Notes under the pieces: model-generated
Seen by the model: the letters and a program-made list of their open reading frames with translations, nothing else
The model's database searches: none
Told to the model about the DNA's origin: nothing
Source: Temnothorax longispinosus
Lineage: Eukaryota; Arthropoda; Insecta; Hymenoptera; Formicidae
Reading direction: 5' to 3'
Assembly: GCF_030848805.1 (NCBI RefSeq)
Contig: NC_092360.1
Coordinates: 2,790,001-2,854,000 of the forward strand
DNA: 64,000 nucleotides
Position numbers and translations under genes: made by a program
Shown: positions 57,775-64,000 of the stretch, in pieces
How positions within the stretch are numbered: position 1 is the first letter of the stretch
How the letters are laid out: each line of letters begins with the position of its first letter

Positions 57775-60700
57775 TCACTTGAGCTTGGGTCCTATGTTCT
57801 CCCAATTATTAATCGCTTTCATGTTAACTTGCTCTATCCGCCATTTCTGAGTGGGTGACGATTTGTCGCATGCAGTCACGAATACTCTTTTATTGCCCGG
57901 ATCGGTGTCCAGGCATCTCGACGAGTAACCATGCTGCAACCACTGTTTTTCGACGTCGTAACGCCACAACTGATTGCCTTGTTTCCCGTGGCAGGGATAC
58001 AGGCTCACCGGTGCTTTCTCCTCGCCTCTGGACACGTCCAAGCAATCCGTGCGATCCTTCGGCCTGATGTCCTTATGCCAGGTCAGCCGGAACTCCTGCT
58101 CACCCAACACTTTCGGATCGTCCTTCATACAGGTGTCCATCACGACAAGCTCGTCCCTCTTCCGCTTCTTCGAGTCCAAACACAGATCGGTCGCGCCCAT
58201 GTTCCTGATCTCCCCGTAAGCGAAGTCGTCCGGCTCAATGGGCGGATACACTTCCACGAGGTCGAAGGCTATGTTCTCCATGAACCATTTAAACGGTTTA
58301 CAGTGCAACTTCGCGCGCAACGCCTTCTGCTCCGACAAATCACCCGGATCCAACGCCCGTAAGTGCGATCGTCTCTTGTAGATGTATTCCGCGTATTCGT
58401 CCATCCACACCTCGGCGACCCTCTTGTAGTTCTTTCCCAGGAAGTCGCCGCGGCCGGGATTGGGAAACGGCGGGAATTTACGATAGATATGACCGACCCT
58501 GGAACACGGAGCGTCATACATTTGACCGCCGCACTGCCAGATCTTGAAGGACAGCTCGTATTGCTCGCCACCCCATATATCCAAGCCCGGATCGTAGCCG
58601 CCCAATTCCCAGAAGAACTTGGCGCTGATCGCAAACAGACCGCCTGCCATTATAGGGCTCTTGAACGGCTCTGCGGGTTTCTTCAAGTCTTCCGGAAGTA
58701 ACGGAAGTCGCTTGTAATACAACTCCCAGTCAAACGCCCCTCGGGCGCCTTCGTCCTGCGCCCTATACTCAAAAGTCTCGTAAGCTATCACATCGATGAA
58801 CGGACAGACACAGGTTTTGTAGTCTTGCGCGATGGGCTCTAACAACGGCGGTAGCCAATTCACATTAGCCTCGCTATGCGAGTCCAGAAACACGAGAACT
58901 CTCGCTCTCGCCTTCTTCGCGCCCGCCAGTCGACCTCTGATCAATCCCGAGCGTTTTGGTAATCGTACGATCGTTACCTTCGGCAAGTGCTGGGCGACGT
59001 AATCGTCTAGCTTCTTTTTTAACTCGACTTTCGTGCTGGCATCGTCGACCAGTATAATTTCTTCTAAAAGGGAAGGCGGCGAGCGGTTAATCACACTCCA
59101 GCAGGTTCGCAGTAGCGTGCTGAAGTGCTCGTTGTGGAAGGACACTATCACAGAAACGGGATCCAGGTTCTTCGAGTATTTCTTCTTCCTGCAATCTGGA
59201 TGGCGAATATCAGGCACTGAACGATTCACTGAGATCTCATCGCTGAGAGCTGCATTGAATCCATTTACTTGATACAATTTTTCCTTCCGCACATCGAGGG
59301 ACGGGGAAAGAAAGGCTGGTCTTCCGTGTTCTCCTATCCCCATTCGTTTATCTTCTTCCTCAATGCTTTTGTAGTCGTGCCAATCGATTTTGTCGTCCAC
59401 GTCCTGTAAAATATGTTGAAATTAGTGATTAGAGATGAAATAAAATGGCCGTTGCCTATTTTTATAATAGATTTGTTTACAGAGATTCTTGAAGAGATAA
59501 GATAAATATTAAAAAATAAATCTTAATCCCCATTTTTCATATGTATTAAATAACACTGTTATCATATCAGAAAACGATCGACGGTGATCTGTAGCGGTAC
59601 ACGACTTGAAGAGTCGGCAAATGGCATTTTTTGCGATCGTAGAAGAAACTAATAACTTGCTTGGGCACCCAATCGCCTCGGTACATTCCTGATCGCTGGG
59701 AATGCAAGAGAGATGCAACTAAAACTCGTTTGCTAACTGTTGTGTGCATATGAGGAAAGTAGGTTTTTAAGTATGCGCATAAGATCTACTCGTAATGTCT
59801 GGTATGATACTTAATGCTTCAACTGTGGATGCCATAGAGGATCCGCGTATTTATTATAAATACGTTATCCAAGCAAGCTTTCTTTTGCCGCGCCAGCAGG
59901 AAATTGAACTCAACGAAGTTACAACGGTTCCAATTCTCCCTCGACGGCTGACGCGAGATTCTATCCTGTCACGAATTTTTTTTTCTTAGGGAATCGAGCT
60001 CAACGAGATTTAATACTGATTTCCATTTATACACCAGTAAGCAAAATGTTAATAATACATTGTTGAATTCGTGGTGTCAAATTATACTCAATTTGAGTAT
60101 CATTTTTAACCATTCCTATAGGTTGCCACTGCTCCTACTCAATATGTCGTTAATTTATCTAAACCAACAGGGTTAAAATAATACTATTTTGTGTTAAAGT
60201 AATAAAATTCGACACACATGGTAGTTAAAAATAACAAAATGTTATCTAACTCAAGGTATTGACTTAAATTTCATTCTTTAATGAAATTTCTTAAATAGTG
60301 TAAATAGTGTACGTTAACACAGTTTGTGTATATCTAGATTTATGCGGAATATTATGGAACATACGCATCAACTGCGTTCGCATTACTCATGTTCTGTCAG
60401 CGAGCCTGCTGACATAATCTGATAGCAAAAGTTGAGCAAAATCTGTTATTTCTTGATCATTCAAGTGGAACGTATTTTTAAATGATTATGAAATAGTGGA
60501 TTTTTCTTGATTTCTGCAGTAGATCTGTTAATGTTCTATTAATAGATTTTAATAATAAAATGTTGCATGTACAACAATAAAAAACTACAGGAAACGTTAG
60601 ATAGAATAGAAAAGAGACAAAGAAGTACATGTGAATCGTGAGGCACCAATACTGCTTATGAAATATACCAGTAATAACAGTAAGATGAGAGACATCGGAA

Positions 60701-61947
60701 TGGTGCATAATGAATGCACATCATTGTCAGACGTATACACACACGTGCACACTCCCAATTTCATTGTTTTTGTTAGCATTCTAATGAGAAAATTTGTAGT
60801 AGACACTTTGCAAAATCTGTTTCGGATATAGATTTGGCAATCTGGGTATCACTTAAATGTTGATGAAATAGCTGATTTTGCAACCAATCTGCCATCATAC
60901 TTGTTAGTATTCTACTGACAAAATTTTGTAACAAACACTTTGCAAAACCTGCTTGCGACAGATTTGGCTATCATGGGGGATATTTAAGTTGTTACAAAAT
61001 GGTTACAAAATGACAAATTCTTTTAGGTTTCTACAATCAATCTACTATCACATTCATATTAACAAATCTTGTGTTTCCATTGACATTCTACCAACAAAAT
61101 TTGTAATGGACACTTTGCAAAATCTATTTTTGACAGATTTGGCTATCTGGGTATCATTTAAAATATTTAAATAATTACAAAATAATAAATTATTTAGTAA
61201 CCAATTATTTTGAAACAGATTGCAGTCAATCTGTCGTCATATTTTGTCAACAGACTTTATTATGTTTCTATTAGTGTTCTACTGACAAAACTTTGTAAAT
61301 AGACACCCTGCAAAATCTGTTTTCGACAGATTTGACTATCATAATAAGGTATCATTTAAAACAATTACAAAATAGCGAATTTTTTTTCAATTTTTACAAT
61401 CAATCTACTATCATATTCTGGTAACAAATTTCATGTTTCTATTGACACTAAAGTAACAAAATTTGTAATAGACACTTTGCAAAATCTATTTCTGACAGAT
61501 TTGGCAATCTAAATGTTTACGAAATGCCAGAGAGAGAAAGAGAGTCTGCAATCAATCTACCAATATATATTAACAGATTTCGTTTCTGCTGGCGTTCTGC
61601 CGACAAAATTTACAGCAGATATACACCTGTTTCCGACAGATTTCACTCTCGTACCCAATCGACGTGTAACGTGTAACGCCCATTTTACCGCGACTCCACG
61701 ACGGGACTGACGGGAGTCACGGTGCGCCTTCCCGGATTCGTACCTGACGCGAACGCTCGTCGTTCGGATTGTTTCCTCGACCGCCGTCATCCTTCAGGTC
61801 CACCGCCGCCGCTGCCAGGGTGTCGAACGGCGCCGAGACCCGACGGCTCGGTGGCGATCGTGCGTAACGGAACACCACGACGGTCAGGAACACGGTGAAC
61901 GCCGCCAGGAGGAGAAACTTGACCAGGCTGATCACGTTGCGCCTCAT
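57775..61947 (-). CDS. GALNT10: Polypeptide N-acetylgalactosaminyltransferase, GALNT10/pgant6-like
   Basis: Golgi type II membrane enzyme adding GalNAc from UDP-GalNAc to Ser/Thr, the first step of mucin-type O-glycosylation. Exons 61947-61744 (68 codons) and 59403-57775 are joined in phase, giving 610 residues (603 in human GALNT10). The start at MRRNVISLVKFLLLAAF fits the family and is the first ATG in frame. Residues about 5-28 form the membrane anchor. The catalytic GT-A domain has IVSFHNEH, metal-binding DSHSEAN (DxH at residues 242-244), MAGGLFAIS, FWELGGYDPGLDIWGGEQYE (WGG at 345) and VWMDEYAEYIYKRR. A C-terminal ricin-type lectin domain (about 480-605) has YGEIRN, CLDS, LWRYD and CLDTDPGN. 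GALNT10 rather than GALNT1/2 is favoured by the DWHD...GEHGRPAF stem and by the lectin. Almost all protein is in one exon. The 2.3 kb intron holds a tandem repeat. Confidence 0.94.
59404..60769. other. GALNT10 intron, left half; no gene seen
   Basis: AT-rich with short open frames on both strands (for example 59795-59989 plus), none with a recognisable domain. Confidence 0.4.
60770..61640. repeat. Tandem repeat array, units about 130-190 bp, in GALNT10 intron
   Basis: At least six diverged units are present, each with CTACTGACAAAATTTGTA, GACACTTTGCAAAATCTG, GACAGATTTGGCTATC and ATCATTTAAA...TTACAAAAT motifs. The GACACTTTGC-like core falls near 60802, 60935, 61109, 61301, 61470 and 61619. A further degraded unit may lie near 60470-60545. 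Spacing is irregular, so indels have accumulated. Similar units occur at 51960-52230. Confidence 0.75.
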
Positions 61948-62300
61948 CTTCGCGAGAGAACCATGTCTCGCAGGTCGCCCCGGCCTCCCTTCACGAGAAC
62001 TTAACCTCACCTCTCACCTCGTCGCGCGTACGTGGCAGACGCGACGGGCCTCGTGGTGAACACACTGAATACACGGACGCTCCGCGTCCGTCATCGCCGC
62101 TGCGCGGCGGCCAGGAAATCCCGAGATATATCCGTCGAGATACTCCCGCCCGGCGCGGCGCCTAGTCTCCGCGAAACGCGATGATAATGAGCCGACGCGA
62201 CGCAGCGAACCGTACTGTAGTACAACTCGGCCAACACGCGCGACTACCGCCCGCCGCCTGTCGCGCGATGACTGATTAGGGGTGGGTGGAAGTGGGAGAT
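61948..62300 (-). promoter_or_regulatory. CpG-rich GALNT10 promoter / 5' UTR
   Basis: Strongly CpG-rich sequence directly upstream of the GALNT10 start codon, ending abruptly near 62300-62460, where AT-rich sequence resumes. Called from position and composition only. Confidence 0.45.
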
Positions 62301-62568
62301 CGCCTTCGCGAGAGAAACTTCGTTAAGGAAACTCGTTTTCTATCGGTTTCGCTCGCGCGATCTCTCGTCTCGCCCGCTGACCGGCGATCGCGCTTCCCAT
62401 CTTTTTGCCGTCCCCCGTGGGCCCCGTCCCCGTGTGAACTTAACGGTTTCTTATCGATTGCCATCGATCGAAAGACCTCTGTGTCCTTATACGCAAATGT
62501 ATTTCAAATAATTCAAATGAGAAATAAGAACAGATGAATTTTTAAGAAATGATTATACCTACTATATA

Positions 62569-63296
62569 CTCCGTCCAACGAGAGATCATGGTTGATCAAA
62601 CAGAAATATAACGATAGGGCATCACAGAGCCGCAACAAGGTGTTCGCGTTAAATTATTTTTATTTTTAATAGATATTGTCCATCCTGCAGCCGTATGATT
62701 TACCGACATTATCGTTAATCAATGGATCTTTTAATTGGCTTTACAGAATTGCAAGTTTTTGATCTAGAATTAAAGTCCGCACAAAAATCTAGGGTGGAAA
62801 ACGTGATTTTATATCAAAAGCACCAAAAAATTAAAATATTACTTATTGGGGCACATACACAGCTGTCACCTGACGACAATATTTGCTTAAAACAAAAATT
62901 CTACAGTTTATACGTACATAATGTTTATCATCCACCCTGGGAAAACATGTAGGAATAATATCGTGTAAGTAGAAGTAAGATTCAATGCGTACAAAAAAAG
63001 ATCCATCTAATAATTATTTTAGTAATGCAAATACGAATGCAGGATGACAAGAAGAGCAGCAACAGTAGTTGCCGGATCTTGCGTAAGATGGCGAGCAATC
63101 GAAAAAAGGACAGATGTCATTTCGTTAGACAAAGACAGATATAGGGAAACAAAATTAGAAAGGTTGACATTATCGACATCGAGGAAGTTCGCCAGTCACT
63201 GCAGGATCCCCTTAACGCGAACACTTTGTTGCGGCTCTGTGCCCTATCGTTATTTATTTTTGATCAACCATAACCATGATCTCTCGTTGAACGGAG
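62569..63296. mobile_element. TA-flanked TIR transposon, about 0.73 kb, non-autonomous
   Basis: Terminal inverted repeats of about 85 bp start CTCCGTCCAACGAGAGATCA on the left and mirror to ACGGAG on the right. Shared inner blocks are ATGGTTGATCAAA, AACGATAGGGCA, CAGAGCCGCAACAA and TGTTCGCGTTAA. TA flanks both ends (62567-62568, 63297-63298). Open frames of 76 and 93 codons show no transposase motif. TA duplication suggests the Tc1/mariner group. The interior matches 53500-54010. Confidence 0.8.
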
Positions 63297-63298
63297 TA

Positions 63299-64000
63299 TA
63301 CATACATATATGGAGTATTCGCTAAAGCTTTTCGATGAAAATTGCGATTAATTTAACCATTAATTAATTCAATTGGCAGAATCGCTCAAAGCAAAATTTT
63401 AATTTTTAACTCGTTTTTTATCTTTCTTTTTTTTTACTTCAAGCAAAGATTAATAATTCTATCCGTTGTTAAAACAGTACAGGTGTTAATCGATAAATTG
63501 ATCATTGATTGGAGTTACAATTAATTGGCGATTAATTCAATCAACAGAATTGCTTGCAAATCTTCTACAATTCGTTGTTTCGAACAACAAGAATTTAATA
63601 ATTCCATTCATTCAATAATTTAATTCTATTTGTTAATAAATATTATATTATATATGGCTCGATAAATTAATTTTTAATTAAATTAATTGAGATTTAGAAA
63701 TCATTCGTAGTGTGGGACCAAACAGGAAAGAGTCCAATTAATTAAGTTTATTGCGTTTGTTTAAAACAGTGTTTCGAAAAATCAAATTTCGAAAAGACGT
63801 ATACGTCGATTAAAATTACGATCTTCTTTTTGATTTGTTTTAACGTGTTTTAGCCTGTTTTAGTTTCTAGTTTTATTCGCGACGCCCTGCATTTTCCATT
63901 ATTTAAATTCTAATTAATTTTATATCGTTGCGTTATTCTAACTAATATTATATTGGCATTAGTTTCCGAGCCTCGATTTCACCTGCAACGATTGCATCAT
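63299..64000. other. AT-rich sequence to window end
   Basis: Many degenerate TTAATTGA/TCAATTAA repeats and no coding sequence. No missing HAO exon was recognised here. Confidence 0.4.

Noticed and set aside
62722..62952. 76-codon plus-strand frame inside the TIR element
   Set aside because: No transposase motif; the corresponding frame is broken in the related copy at 53.5 kb.
1..64000. CRISPR arrays, operons, prokaryotic systems or a novel gene cluster
   Set aside because: Spliced animal genes throughout; no direct-repeat/spacer array and no linked genes of unknown function forming a system.

Overview
This is a stretch of insect nuclear genome, most likely hymenopteran and probably ant. 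That reading rests on the intron-rich conserved animal genes, AT-rich introns and spacers, CpG-rich islands at gene starts, and many short hairpin-type DNA transposons. No species can be named from sequence alone. Gene models below were built by reading both strands, choosing splice sites that keep phase, and comparing the product with remembered family architecture. Every coding exon join listed was checked for phase.

Layout: (1) 0.5-7.5 kb, minus strand: DDB1, complete, 5 coding exons, with most of the protein in one 2.7 kb exon. Its introns hold a palindromic TA-flanked MITE, a TAA-flanked MITE, a tRNA-like sequence and a 2.3 kb hAT-like element containing other transposon relics. (2) 7.6-9.1 kb: four hairpin elements just upstream of DDB1. 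(3) 10.5-12.4 kb, minus: a HEXIM homologue (P-TEFb/7SK regulator). (4) 12.4-21.2 kb: no convincing protein gene; microsatellites and at least seven inverted-repeat elements. (5) 21.2-22.1 kb, plus: DNAJC19/TIM14, 3 exons. (6) 22.7-24.7 kb, minus: GRTP1-like TBC-domain RabGAP, 7 exons. (7) 25.4-29.7 kb, plus: eIF2A, 12 exons, divergent from GRTP1 across a CpG-rich 0.7 kb spacer; intron 7 has the hallmarks of a U12-type AT-AC intron. (8) 33.8-44.5 kb, plus: USP9X/fat facets deubiquitinase, 28-29 coding exons, followed by up to 6.9 kb that may be 3' UTR. (9) 54.6-55.1 kb, plus: the first two coding exons of a 2-hydroxyacid oxidase whose remaining exons are not visible in the next 9 kb. (10) 57.8-61.9 kb, minus: a GALNT10/pgant6-like GalNAc-transferase in two exons. 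(11) 62.6-64 kb: a 0.73 kb TIR element and AT-rich sequence.

The genes are mostly housekeeping and do not form one pathway. Two work in ubiquitin signalling (DDB1 as CUL4 adaptor, USP9X as deubiquitinase). The others act in transcription elongation control (HEXIM), mitochondrial import (TIM14), Rab traffic (GRTP1), translation (eIF2A), peroxisomal oxidation (HAO) and Golgi O-glycosylation (GALNT10).

The most noteworthy items are the AT-AC intron in eIF2A, the apparently incomplete HAO gene beside a long near-perfect palindrome, a transposon family shared between the HAO upstream region and the right end of the window, a tandem repeat in the GALNT10 intron, and several MITE families with recognisable target-site duplications. 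I did not find a previously undescribed multi-gene system.
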